Shown here: piece by piece, positions 56,794 through 64,000 of the stretch | How the letters are laid out: every line of letters begins with the position of its first letter | How positions within the stretch are numbered: the stretch's first letter is position 1 | The notes under the pieces: model-generated | Database searches by the model: none | What the model was told of the DNA's origin: nothing | The model's input: the letters and a program-made list of their open reading frames with translations, nothing else | DNA from: Rhizobium nepotum 39/7 | Lineage (GTDB): Bacteria; Pseudomonadota; Alphaproteobacteria; Rhizobiales; Rhizobiaceae | Reading direction: 5' to 3' | NCBI RefSeq assembly: GCF_000949865.1 | Contig: NZ_JWJH01000004.1 | Location: 1 to 64,000 of the forward strand | DNA: 64,000 nt | Made by a program: the position numbers and the translations under genes

Positions 56794-58136
56794 CCATGTC
56801 GCGGGTTCTGTTGATCGATGATGAGGAGGAACTGCGCTTCTCCACGGCGCAGGCGCTGGAGCTTTCCGGTTTCGCGGTCACCATGCTGGCGAGTGCGGAA
56901 CATGCGCTCGAACTCATCGGCTACAGCTTCGATGGCGTCGTGGTCAGCGATATCAGAATGCCGGGCATGGATGGCATGACGCTGTTGCAGAAGGTGAGAG
57001 AGCTTGACCCGGAAATACCGGTTATCCTGATGACGGGCCATGGAGATGTGCAGCTTGCGGTCAACGCCATGCGCAACGGCGCCTATGACTTCATCGAAAA
57101 GCCGTTCACCCCGCAATATCTCGCCGGCATCATCAAAAGGGCCAATGACCGGCGGGCGCTGGTGCTGGAAAACCGCCGTCTGAAGGCGGTTGCCGGCAAG
57201 CATGACGATCTCGAAACGCGTCTGCCGGGCAGAACCCAGGTCATGGTCGATCTGCGCTACCGCATTCGCGCCATCGGTGCGACGGACGCCGATACGCTCA
57301 TCGTCGGCGATACCGGTGCGGGCAAGGAGGTGGTGGCGCGGGCGCTTCACGATATCAGCGCTAGAGCCAACCGACCCTTCGTGGCGATCAATTGCGCCGC
57401 CCTTCCGCAAACGCTGATCGAAAGCGAGCTGTTCGGCCATGAGGCGGGCGCTTTTCCCGGCGCGCTCCGCCCGCGCTACGGCAAGTTCGAGCATGCCCGT
57501 GGCGGCACCATCCTGCTGGACGAGATCGGCTCCATGCCCTTCGAATTGCAGGGCCGGTTCCTGCGCGTGTTACAGGAAAGGGTTATTACCCGTCTCGGTT
57601 CCAATGAAACCGTCGAACTCGATGTCCGTTTCATCGCCACCAGCAAGGTGGATCTGGAGCAGGAAGTCGCGGCTGGGCGGTTCCGTGCCGACCTTCTCTA
57701 TCGTCTGAACGTGGCGACGCTTCTGGTACCGTCCCTGTCGCAGCGCAGCGCCGATATACCGCTGCTTTTCCTGCATCTGGTGCGCGAAGCCGCCGCCCGT
57801 TATGGACGGGAAGACATGGAGGTTCCGCAGCATCTGCTTTCAGTCATTTCCCTGCGCGAATGGCCGGGCAATGTGCGTGAATTGCGCAATGCGGCGGACC
57901 GTTTCGTTCTCGGTCTGGAAAGCGATGTTTCCGAAACGTCGATGCCATTTGAGGATGACGGCAAGGCGGTACTCGCGGCACGGGTCGCCGCTTATGAAAA
58001 AAGCCTGATCGCGCGGGCGATCGCCGTTCATGGCGGGAATCTGAAGTCCGTCTACGAAGGTCTCGGCATCTCGCGCAAAACGCTTTACGAAAAAATGCAG
58101 AAACACGGGCTGCATCGGCATATGACCGAGGTGTAG
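56790..58136 (+). CDS. NtrC-family response regulator, DctD-like, with GAFPGA motif
   Basis: A 448-aa regulator: receiver domain with phospho-acceptor Asp54, AAA+ domain with Walker A GDTGAGKE (173-180) and Walker B TILLDE (240-245), and a C-terminal helix-turn-helix (NLKSVYEGLGISRKTLYEKM). The sigma54-contacting GAFTGA loop reads GAFPGA (220-225; Pro codon CCC at 57456-57458). It pairs with the overlapping sensor kinase and probably controls the tctCBA operon downstream (inference). Confidence 0.9.
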   Translation: MTMSRVLLIDDEEELRFSTAQALELSGFAVTMLASAEHALELIGYSFDGVVVSDIRMPGMDGMTLLQKVRELDPEIPVILMTGHGDVQLAVNAMRNGAYDFIEKPFTPQYLAGIIKRANDRRALVLENRRLKAVAGKHDDLETRLPGRTQVMVDLRYRIRAIGATDADTLIVGDTGAGKEVVARALHDISARANRPFVAINCAALPQTLIESELFGHEAGAFPGALRPRYGKFEHARGGTILLDEIGSMPFELQGRFLRVLQERVITRLGSNETVELDVRFIATSKVDLEQEVAAGRFRADLLYRLNVATLLVPSLSQRSADIPLLFLHLVREAAARYGREDMEVPQHLLSVISLREWPGNVRELRNAADRFVLGLESDVSETSMPFEDDGKAVLAARVAAYEKSLIARAIAVHGGNLKSVYEGLGISRKTLYEKMQKHGLHRHMTEV

Positions 58137-58186
58137 TGGGTGGATTTCCACCCATGGATCAGCCTGTATGTGTCGAAATCCACCCA
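58137..58186. promoter_or_regulatory. 12-bp inverted repeat between the regulator and tctC
   Basis: TGGGTGGATTTC (58137-58148) and its exact reverse complement GAAATCCACCCA (58175-58186) are 26 nt apart; the left arm also overlaps an 18-nt palindrome-like TGGGTGGA-TT-TCCACCCA (58137-58154). It lies directly after the regulator stop and 150-200 bp before tctC. It could be an operator for the regulator. No TGGCAC-N5-TTGC element is seen in 58137-58333. Confidence 0.5.
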
Positions 58187-58333
58187 TTGCCATCCAGGAG
58201 AGCGATAAAAGCGCATCTCGCAACAAGACTGTCGTTGCTGAACAATGATTCCGGATCGCAAATAACCCACCCCGGTCGCCATGGAGGAGCATGTGCGGCT
58301 GAAGTGGCGAACATTTTCATCCGGGAGGAATCG

Positions 58334-59317
58334 ATGAAAATACTGAAGACAGTTACCGGCCTTGCCGCCGCCGCTGCCGTTTCCCTTTTTGCGCTTTCCG
58401 CATCCGCTCAGAACTATCCCGAGCGCAACATCACCATGGTCATACCCTTTGCCGCCGGTGGCCCGACGGATACGGTCGCGCGTCTTGTCGCCGAAGCCAT
58501 GTCGAAGGATCTCGGCCGGCAGATCATCGTCGAAAATGTCGGCGGCGCGGGTGGCACGCTGGGTGCCGGGCGCGTGGCGGCGGCCGATGCGGACGGTTAC
58601 ACCGTTCTCCTGCACCATATCGGTATGGCGACGAGCGCCACGCTCTATCGCAAGCTCGCTTATGATACCCTGAATGCGTTCGAATATGTCGGTCTGGTCA
58701 CGGAAGTGCCGATGACCATCCTGTCGCGCAAGAACCTCGAGACCAAGGACCTCAAGGATCTGATCGAATACGCCAAGGCGAACAAGGACAAGGTCACCGT
58801 TGCCAATGCCGGCATCGGCGCCGCCTCGCATCTGTGCGGCATGTTGTTCATGAGCGCCATCGAGACACCGCTCGTCACCGTTCCCTATAAGGGCACAGGC
58901 CCGGCAATGACCGATCTGCTCGGCGGACAGGTCGACATCATGTGCGACCAGACCACCAATACCACCAAGCAAATCCAGGGCGGAACCGTGAAAGCCTATG
59001 CCGTGACCACGGCCAAGCGGCTCGACGTGCTGCCCGACGTGCCGACTGCGGCAGAGGCGGGTCTGTCGAACTTTGAAGTGGGCATCTGGCACGGCATCTA
59101 CACGCCGAAGGGTACGCCTGCCGAAATCAACGAGAAGCTCTCCAAGTCGCTTCAGGTGGCGCTGAAGGACAAGAATGTCGCTGCCCGTTTTGCCGAACTC
59201 GGCACCACGCCTTCGGCCGAAAACGATGCGACGCCCGCAGCTCTAAAAGCCAAGCTCGAAAGCGAAATCGCTCGCTGGAAGCCGGTAATCGAGTCCGCCG
59301 GCCAATATGCCGACTGA
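58334..59317 (+). CDS. tctC: Tripartite tricarboxylate transporter, periplasmic binding protein
   Basis: A 327-aa solute-binding protein of the TctC/Bug family. Signal peptide with cleavage after ALSASA (about residue 24), then YPERNITMVIPFAAGGPTD, the family's ligand-loop signature, and VPYKGTGPAMTDLLGGQVD. It binds a carboxylate, citrate or another organic acid. The start at 58334 follows GGGAGGA (58323-58329). Confidence 0.93.
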   Translation: MKILKTVTGLAAAAAVSLFALSASAQNYPERNITMVIPFAAGGPTDTVARLVAEAMSKDLGRQIIVENVGGAGGTLGAGRVAAADADGYTVLLHHIGMATSATLYRKLAYDTLNAFEYVGLVTEVPMTILSRKNLETKDLKDLIEYAKANKDKVTVANAGIGAASHLCGMLFMSAIETPLVTVPYKGTGPAMTDLLGGQVDIMCDQTTNTTKQIQGGTVKAYAVTTAKRLDVLPDVPTAAEAGLSNFEVGIWHGIYTPKGTPAEINEKLSKSLQVALKDKNVAARFAELGTTPSAENDATPAALKAKLESEIARWKPVIESAGQYAD

Positions 59318-59330
59318 TGGTCAAAGCATT

Positions 59331-59353
59331 GCCGGCGGCACCCTGCCGCCGGC
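59331..59353 (+). other. Stable intercistronic hairpin after tctC
   Basis: GCCGGCGGCA (59331-59340) and TGCCGCCGGC (59344-59353) pair perfectly over 10 bp with a CCC loop; only CTTTG follows. Its placement directly after a binding-protein gene mirrors the hairpin after frcB. Confidence 0.55.
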
Positions 59354-59415
59354 CTTTGCCGTCATTTTAACGCGCGGAACGGTGTGTCACCGGCCGCAGT
59401 GGAGGGGCATCTTTC

Positions 59416-59877
59416 ATGAAGTCGTTTTTCATTGACCCTGCCGAAGCTGCCTGCGGGGCAATTTTCATCGGTCTCGGCGCTTTTTTCGCCTTGCAGTCAT
59501 TCGGGCTTGAAATCGGGACCGCCTTTCGCATGGGCCCGGGCTATTTTCCGCTTGTCCTGGCGACCGTGCTGATCCTGCTCGGCGGCGTTATATTTCTGCG
59601 GTCGACGCGCGTTCAGGGCGAGGCCATCGGCGCCATCGCCTGGCGAGGAATATTCTTCATCCTGCCGGCGCCCATCTTTTTCGGTCTGACGGTGCGAGGG
59701 CTCGGCTTCGTGCCGGCGCTGTTTTTCAGCGCGCTCATCGCAGCTTTCGCCTCGCATAAGATGAGCCCGGTCATGGCGGTGCTGCTTTCCACAGCCATCA
59801 CGGTCTTTTCAGTGGCGGTATTTGAATATGGTCTCGGTCTGCCGTTCCAGCAGTTCGGCCCCTGGCTTAAATTTTGA
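59416..59877 (+). CDS. tctB: Tripartite tricarboxylate transporter, small membrane subunit
   Basis: A 153-aa membrane protein with four hydrophobic segments, the size and pattern of TctB, and the FRMGPGYFPLVLA segment common in this family. Second gene of tctCBA. Confidence 0.88.
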   Translation: MKSFFIDPAEAACGAIFIGLGAFFALQSFGLEIGTAFRMGPGYFPLVLATVLILLGGVIFLRSTRVQGEAIGAIAWRGIFFILPAPIFFGLTVRGLGFVPALFFSALIAAFASHKMSPVMAVLLSTAITVFSVAVFEYGLGLPFQQFGPWLKF

Positions 59878-59885
59878 GGTCTGCG

Positions 59886-61391
59886 ATGGATTTGTTCAAT
59901 AATCTCGCACTCGGTTTCGCCACGGCATCGTCCCTGGAAAACCTTTTTTTCTGCCTGATCGGCGTGCTGCTCGGCACCCTGATCGGCGTACTGCCCGGTA
60001 TCGGCGCGACGGCGACCATCGCCATGCTGTTGCCGATCACCTTTCAACTCGAGCCCGTTTCGTCGCTCATCATGCTCGCCGGCATTTATTACGGCGCGCA
60101 ATATGGCGGCTCCACCACGGCAATCCTCATCAACATGCCGGGTGAATCCTCCTCTGCCGTCACCGCCATCGACGGTTATCAGATGGCGCGCAAGGGTAAA
60201 GCGGGGGCCGCACTTGCGATTGCCGCCATCGGTTCGTTTTTTGCCGGTACGGTGTCCACTTTCCTCGTGGCGATCTTCGCACCGCCCTTGACGGCGATTG
60301 CCCTGGAGTTTGGTGCTGCGGAATATTTCTCGCTGATGGTCGTCGGCCTCGTCTCGTCCATCGCGCTTGCCCATGGCTCTATCGTCAAGGCGCTGGCCAT
60401 GGTCGTGCTCGGCCTGCTGCTCGGTCTTGTTGGCACGGATATCTATAGCGGCACGCCCCGCTTCACCCTCGGCATCCGTGAATATGCCGATGGCCTGAAC
60501 TTCGTGGCCGTGGCCGTCGGCGTGTTCGGTATCGCAGAAATCCTGCGCAATCTCGAAAACGAGCGCACCCGTTCGGTGCTGATCGCCAAGGTCAGCAGCC
60601 TGATGCCGACGAAGGAGGACTTCAAGCAGATGATCGGCCCCGTGCTGCGTGGCACGGCCATCGGTTCGGCGCTGGGCATCCTGCCCGGCGGTGGGGCTAT
60701 CCTCGCGGCCTTCGCATCCTACACGGTGGAGAAACGCGTCTCCAAACATCCGGAGGAGTTCGGCCACGGTGCGGTTGCCGGTGTCGCTGGTCCCGAATCC
60801 GCCAACAATGCCGGTGCCCAAACCTCCTTCATCCCGCTTCTCACGCTCGGCATTCCGGCCAATCCCGTGATGGCGCTGATGATCGGAGCGATGATCATTC
60901 AGGGCATCGTGCCGGGCCCGAACGTCGCCATCGAGCAGCCGGCGCTGTTCTGGGGCATCATCGCATCCATGTGGATCGGCAATCTGATGCTCGTCATCCT
61001 CAATCTGCCCCTGATCGGGCTGTGGGTGAAGCTGCTGACGGTGCCCTATTATGTGCTTTTCCCCATCATCATGGCTTTCTGCGCCATCGGGGTCTACAGC
61101 GTCAATTCCAACGTCTTCGACCTCTATGCCGTCGCCTTCTTCGGTTTCATCGGCTATGTGCTGGTGAAGCTGCGCTGCGAGCCTGCGCCGCTGCTCTTGG
61201 GCTTCGTGCTTGGCCCGCTGCTGGAGGAAAACCTGCGGCGCGCGATGATCCTGTCGCGCGGCGATCCCAGCACCTTCGTCACCCGGCCGATCAGCGCCAC
61301 CCTGCTTTTCATTGCCCTGGCCGTGCTGATCGTCGTCTTCCTGCCAAGCGTGAAGGCCAAACGCGAACAGGTCTTCGTAGAAGAGGACTGA
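59886..61391 (+). CDS. tctA: Tripartite tricarboxylate transporter, large membrane subunit
   Basis: A 501-aa integral membrane protein with about 12 hydrophobic segments. It has the TctA signature [19 protein letters not shown] and its inverted repeat [16 protein letters not shown] later. It forms the ion-coupled carboxylate channel with TctB. ATG 59886 follows GAGG; an upstream TTG overlapping the tctB stop was not chosen. Confidence 0.94.
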   Translation: MDLFNNLALGFATASSLENLFFCLIGVLLGTLIGVLPGIGATATIAMLLPITFQLEPVSSLIMLAGIYYGAQYGGSTTAILINMPGESSSAVTAIDGYQMARKGKAGAALAIAAIGSFFAGTVSTFLVAIFAPPLTAIALEFGAAEYFSLMVVGLVSSIALAHGSIVKALAMVVLGLLLGLVGTDIYSGTPRFTLGIREYADGLNFVAVAVGVFGIAEILRNLENERTRSVLIAKVSSLMPTKEDFKQMIGPVLRGTAIGSALGILPGGGAILAAFASYTVEKRVSKHPEEFGHGAVAGVAGPESANNAGAQTSFIPLLTLGIPANPVMALMIGAMIIQGIVPGPNVAIEQPALFWGIIASMWIGNLMLVILNLPLIGLWVKLLTVPYYVLFPIIMAFCAIGVYSVNSNVFDLYAVAFFGFIGYVLVKLRCEPAPLLLGFVLGPLLEENLRRAMILSRGDPSTFVTRPISATLLFIALAVLIVVFLPSVKAKREQVFVEED

Positions 61392-61411
61392 GCGAAATCG
61401 AAAAATTCAGA

Positions 61412-61446
61412 ACGCCGGTGACGGAAACGTCGCCGGCGTTTCTGCG
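61412..61446 (+). terminator. Terminator downstream of tctA
   Basis: AACGCCGGTGACG (61412-61424) and CGTCGCCGGCGTT (61429-61441) pair over 13 bp (one G-U) around GAAA. The T-tail is short. Confidence 0.65.
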
Positions 61447-61543
61447 TTGACGGGATCGGTGTGACGAATCCGGTTCACGAAAGCGGCATATGGTTGACTT
61501 GAGGCTTTTTAGGGCGAAGGAAGAGCGGGAAAGAGAGGTCGAT

Positions 61544-61756
61544 ATGACGTCGGAAACCGAAAAACGGATCATTGCGCTTGAGGAAACGATCGCGCATCAG
61601 GCGAAGGCCATAGAGGAACTGTCCGACCAGCTGACGGAACAGTGGAAGGTGGTGGAACAGGCCCGCGCCAAACTCGACCGGTTGACGGAGCGTTTCCTGA
61701 GCCTTGAGGAGCAATCGCTGGATGCGCCCGCAATCACCCGGCCGCCGCATTATTGA
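61544..61756 (+). CDS. slyX: SlyX family protein
   Basis: A 70-aa coiled-coil protein (TEKRIIALEETIAHQAKAIEELSDQL region) with the family's C-terminal PPHY. Function unknown in all bacteria. The start at 61544 follows GAGAGG. It lies 13 bp before the DUF924 gene, so the two are probably co-transcribed. Confidence 0.85.
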   Translation: MTSETEKRIIALEETIAHQAKAIEELSDQLTEQWKVVEQARAKLDRLTERFLSLEEQSLDAPAITRPPHY

Positions 61757-61769
61757 TGAGGAGGACCCG

Positions 61770-62321
61770 ATGAAAAACGACACAGCCGCGCTCGCCCCCG
61801 AAATCGTGGATTTCTGGAAGGAGGCGGGACCAGACAAATGGTTCGACAAGGACGCCGCTTTCGACAGCCACTTTCACGACCGTTTTCGCGATGCCCATTT
61901 CGCTGCCGCAAGGCGCGAGCTGGACGGCTGGCTGAGCGACGCGGAAAGCAGCCTCGCGCTGATGCTTCTTCTGGATCAGTTTCCACGTAACTGCTTTCGC
62001 GGCACAGCGCATATGTATGCGACCGATCCGCTGGCACGCCTGTTCGCCCGCGACGCCATCCGCCGTGGCCACGATCAGGCGGTGAGCGAAGATTTGCGGG
62101 TCTTCTTTTATCTGCCCTTTTCGCACGCCGAGAACATTGAGGATCAGGAGCGCGCCTGCACTCTCAACCGGCCGCTTGGCGGGCTTTACCTCCACCACGC
62201 CGAACAGCATCGCGACATTGTTGCGCGTTTCGGCCGCTTTCCGCATCGCAACGGCATATTGCTGCGTGAAACGACGGCGGAAGAACGGCAATATCTGGAT
62301 GAGGGCGGTTTTACCGGCTGA
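61770..62321 (+). CDS. DUF924 family protein
   Basis: A 183-aa helical protein with the family motif LLLDQFPRNCFRGTAHMYATD and the FYLPFSHAE segment. No activity is established for the family. The start at 61770 follows GAGGAGG. Confidence 0.85.
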   Translation: MKNDTAALAPEIVDFWKEAGPDKWFDKDAAFDSHFHDRFRDAHFAAARRELDGWLSDAESSLALMLLLDQFPRNCFRGTAHMYATDPLARLFARDAIRRGHDQAVSEDLRVFFYLPFSHAENIEDQERACTLNRPLGGLYLHHAEQHRDIVARFGRFPHRNGILLRETTAEERQYLDEGGFTG

Positions 62322-62334
62322 CCTGGAAACAGAA

Positions 62335-62369
62335 ACGCCGCCTGTCCCGAAAGACGGCGGCGTTTTTCA
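62335..62369. terminator. Terminator between convergent DUF924 and dnaJ genes
   Basis: AACGCCGCC (62335-62343) pairs with GGCGGCGTT (62357-62365), with an inner GTC/GAC pair, followed by TTT on the plus strand and a weaker T-rich tail on the minus strand. Confidence 0.75.
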
Positions 62370-62388
62370 CGATGTGAAACGACGATGA

Positions 62389-63522
62389 TCAGCCGTCGAA
62401 GAATTCCTTCATCCGGGCAAAGAAACCGGTCGATTCCGGATTATTCTCCTGGGAAGAGAGCTGTTCGAACTCCTGCAACAGCTCGCGCTGGCGCTTGCTG
62501 AGCTTCTGCGGCGTCTCGATCTGGATCTGGATGTAGAGATCGCCAGTCTGCGCCGAACGCAGCACCGGCATGCCCTTGCTCTTCAGACGGAACTGCTTGC
62601 CGGGCTGGGTGCCTTCCGGAACGGTGACGCGCGACTTCGTGCCGTCGAGCGTCGTGACGTCGAAAGTGCCGCCAAGTGCTGCCGTCGTCATGGAGATCGG
62701 CACGGTGCAATAAAGATCGGCGCCATCGCGCTGGAAGAACTCATGCGGACGCACGGACAGGAAGATGTAGAGATCGCCTGCCGGGCCGCCACGCATACCG
62801 GCTTCGCCTTCGCCCTGCAGGCGAATGCGGGTGCCATCCTCGATGCCCGAGGGGATGTTGACCGAAAGCGAACGCTCTTCCGTCACGCGGCCCTGGCCAT
62901 GGCACTTGCCACAGGGATCGGAAATCGTCTGTCCGCGCCCGTGGCAGGTGGGGCAGGTGCGCTCCACCGAGAAGAAGCCCTGTGCTGCGCGCACGCGGCC
63001 GGAACCCTGACAGGTGCCGCAGGTCTTGGGCTGCGTGCCGGGTTTTGCGCCCGAACCGGAACAAACGTCGCAGGTGATCGAGGTCGGAACCCTGATCTGC
63101 GCCGTCTTGCCGGCGAAGGCTTCTTCCAGCGTGATTTCCATATTGTAGCGAAGGTCGGCCCCGCGCTCACGCCCGCCGGAAGAGCGGCGTGCGCGTCCTC
63201 CACCCATCATCTCGCCGAAGATGTCCTCGAATATATCCGAGAAACCGCCATTGGCGAAACCGCCGCCGCCCATGCCGCCGCCGCCCATGCCGCCATTTTC
63301 AAACGCAGCGTGGCCGAAACGGTCATAGGCCGCGCGTTTTTGCGGGTCCTTCAGCGTTTCGTAGGCTTCGTTGATTTCCTTGAACTTCCGTTCGGAATCG
63401 GCATCATCAGGGTTTTTGTCCGGATGGAATTTCATCGCGAGTTTGCGGAAGGCGCCCTTCAGCTCTTTTTCGTCCGCAGTCCTGCTGACGCCAAGGGTTT
63501 CGTAAAAGTCTGCTTTCGCCAT
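62389..63522 (-). CDS. dnaJ: Chaperone protein DnaJ
   Basis: Type I J-protein co-chaperone, 377 aa. It has a J domain with HPD ([10 protein letters not shown]), a Gly/Phe-rich linker ([12 protein letters not shown]), four CxxCxGxG zinc repeats ([32 protein letters not shown]) and the C-terminal substrate-binding domains. Downstream of dnaK on the same strand. Confidence 0.97.
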   Translation of the reverse strand: MAKADFYETLGVSRTADEKELKGAFRKLAMKFHPDKNPDDADSERKFKEINEAYETLKDPQKRAAYDRFGHAAFENGGMGGGGMGGGGFANGGFSDIFEDIFGEMMGGGRARRSSGGRERGADLRYNMEITLEEAFAGKTAQIRVPTSITCDVCSGSGAKPGTQPKTCGTCQGSGRVRAAQGFFSVERTCPTCHGRGQTISDPCGKCHGQGRVTEERSLSVNIPSGIEDGTRIRLQGEGEAGMRGGPAGDLYIFLSVRPHEFFQRDGADLYCTVPISMTTAALGGTFDVTTLDGTKSRVTVPEGTQPGKQFRLKSKGMPVLRSAQTGDLYIQIQIETPQKLSKRQRELLQEFEQLSSQENNPESTGFFARMKEFFDG

Positions 63523-63550
63523 TAAGATAACAAGCCTCGCAAATGGATTT

Positions 63551-63572
63551 CCGGCTGCACGTCGGCAGCCGG
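63551..63572 (-). other. Hairpin in the dnaK-dnaJ intercistronic region
   Basis: CCGGCTGC (63551-63558) and GCAGCCGG (63565-63572) pair perfectly over 8 bp; no T-run follows on the minus strand. A candidate mRNA processing or stability element in the 90-bp gap. Confidence 0.5.
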
Positions 63573-63612
63573 ATGTCTTGCATATATCGACAGGAGACGG
63601 GAAGCCACGCGA

Positions 63613-64000
63613 TTAAGCGGACTTCTTGTCGTCCTTGATTTCCTCATAGTCGGCGTCGACGACGTCGTCCTTGCCGCCTTCCGCAGAAGCATCACCGGCC
63701 TCGGCCTGCTGCGCTTCGTAGATGGCCTGACCGAGCTTCATGGAAACTTCCATGAGGGTCTGGGTCTTGGCCTGAATGTCATCTGCATCCGGTTCGGAAG
63801 CTTCAATGGCGGTCTTCAGGCTGGCAATGGCGTCTTCGATGGCCTTGCGGTCGGTTTCGGAAACCTTGTCGCCATATTCCTTCACCGATTTCTCGGTGGA
63901 GTGAACGAGGCTTTCGGCCTGGTTCTTCGCCTCGACGCCCGCACGACGCTTCTTGTCGGTCTCGGCATTGGCTTCAGCGTCCTTCACCATCTTCTCGATG
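63613..64000 (-). CDS. dnaK: Chaperone protein DnaK, C-terminal fragment
   Basis: The last 128 or so residues of Hsp70: the helical lid ([16 protein letters not shown] through [17 protein letters not shown]) and the acidic disordered tail with [14 protein letters not shown], the usual DnaK ending. The frame stays open to the window edge, so the gene continues beyond 64000; it is cut by the window, not broken. Confidence 0.95.
   Translation of the reverse strand, partial: IEKMVKDAEANAETDKKRRAGVEAKNQAESLVHSTEKSVKEYGDKVSETDRKAIEDAIASLKTAIEASEPDADDIQAKTQTLMEVSMKLGQAIYEAQQAEAGDASAEGGKDDVVDADYEEIKDDKKSA

Overview
The window is chromosomal DNA from an alphaproteobacterium of the Rhizobiaceae, most likely Agrobacterium (A. 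tumefaciens/fabrum group). The evidence is the frcBCAK-type fructose ABC transporter with its ROK repressor, the rimP-nusA-ylxR-infB-rbfA-truB-rpsO-pnp order, an SRP RNA gene just upstream of dnaX, a rhizobial-type small RNA with three CCTCCTCCC loops, and a dnaK-dnaJ end. Gene order also agrees with what I remember of the A. tumefaciens C58 circular chromosome near dnaK; I could not check this. I see no tRNA or rRNA genes, CRISPR arrays, prophage or insertion sequences. This is core genome.

Layout. 0.2-7.3 kb: recQ, then a divergent ROK repressor and the fructose transporter/kinase operon frcBCAK. 7.4-11.7 kb: a promoter, a cobalamin riboswitch, a possible leader ORF and terminator, then class Ib ribonucleotide reductase nrdHIEF. 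11.8-21.4 kb: a lipoprotein hydrolase, recF-moeB-GNAT, a secreted hypothetical, a 2-hydroxyacid dehydrogenase, an SH3 protein, an adenosine-kinase-like PfkB enzyme, an AEC transporter and an RsmC-like methyltransferase. 21.5-31.6 kb: the minus-strand translation/transcription operon from rimP to rpsO, followed by pnp. 31.9-42.3 kb: an MFS transporter, a GNAT, a lytic transglycosylase, recR, MOSC, ybaB/ebfC, dnaX, SRP RNA, HIT, nudC, pheA and kdsB. 42.4-49.6 kb: membrane cytochrome c, an ExoY/UppE-like glycosyltransferase, a class A PBP, YbaK, cspA with flanking sRNA loci, and an M20 dipeptidase. 49.8-54.8 kb: MarR, a second C-rich-loop sRNA, polA, a DUF1868 protein and rpmF. 54.9-64 kb: a DctB/DctD-like two-component pair, a tctCBA tricarboxylate transporter, slyX, DUF924, dnaJ and the 3' end of dnaK.

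Most genes are housekeeping, so the interest is in the non-coding DNA. I see (i) a B12 riboswitch ahead of nrdHIEF with a possible short leader ORF and terminator; (ii) an alpha-r14/NfeR1-like sRNA whose loop sequence TCCTCCC is an exact complement of the GGGAGGA ribosome-binding sites of frcR, frcB, frcC and tctC in this window; (iii) a second three-hairpin sRNA between marR and polA; (iv) two intergenic loci, 29 kb apart, sharing CACGGATGTACTGGC at a fixed distance before strong terminators, which I read as a paralogous sRNA pair I cannot name; (v) an NtrC-family regulator carrying GAFPGA instead of GAFTGA, next to a 12-bp inverted repeat and a transporter operon in which I see no -24/-12 promoter; and (vi) a strong terminator hairpin in the rimP-nusA-infB leader. 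Where start codons were moved from the longest reading frame, the ribosome-binding site that decided it is given.
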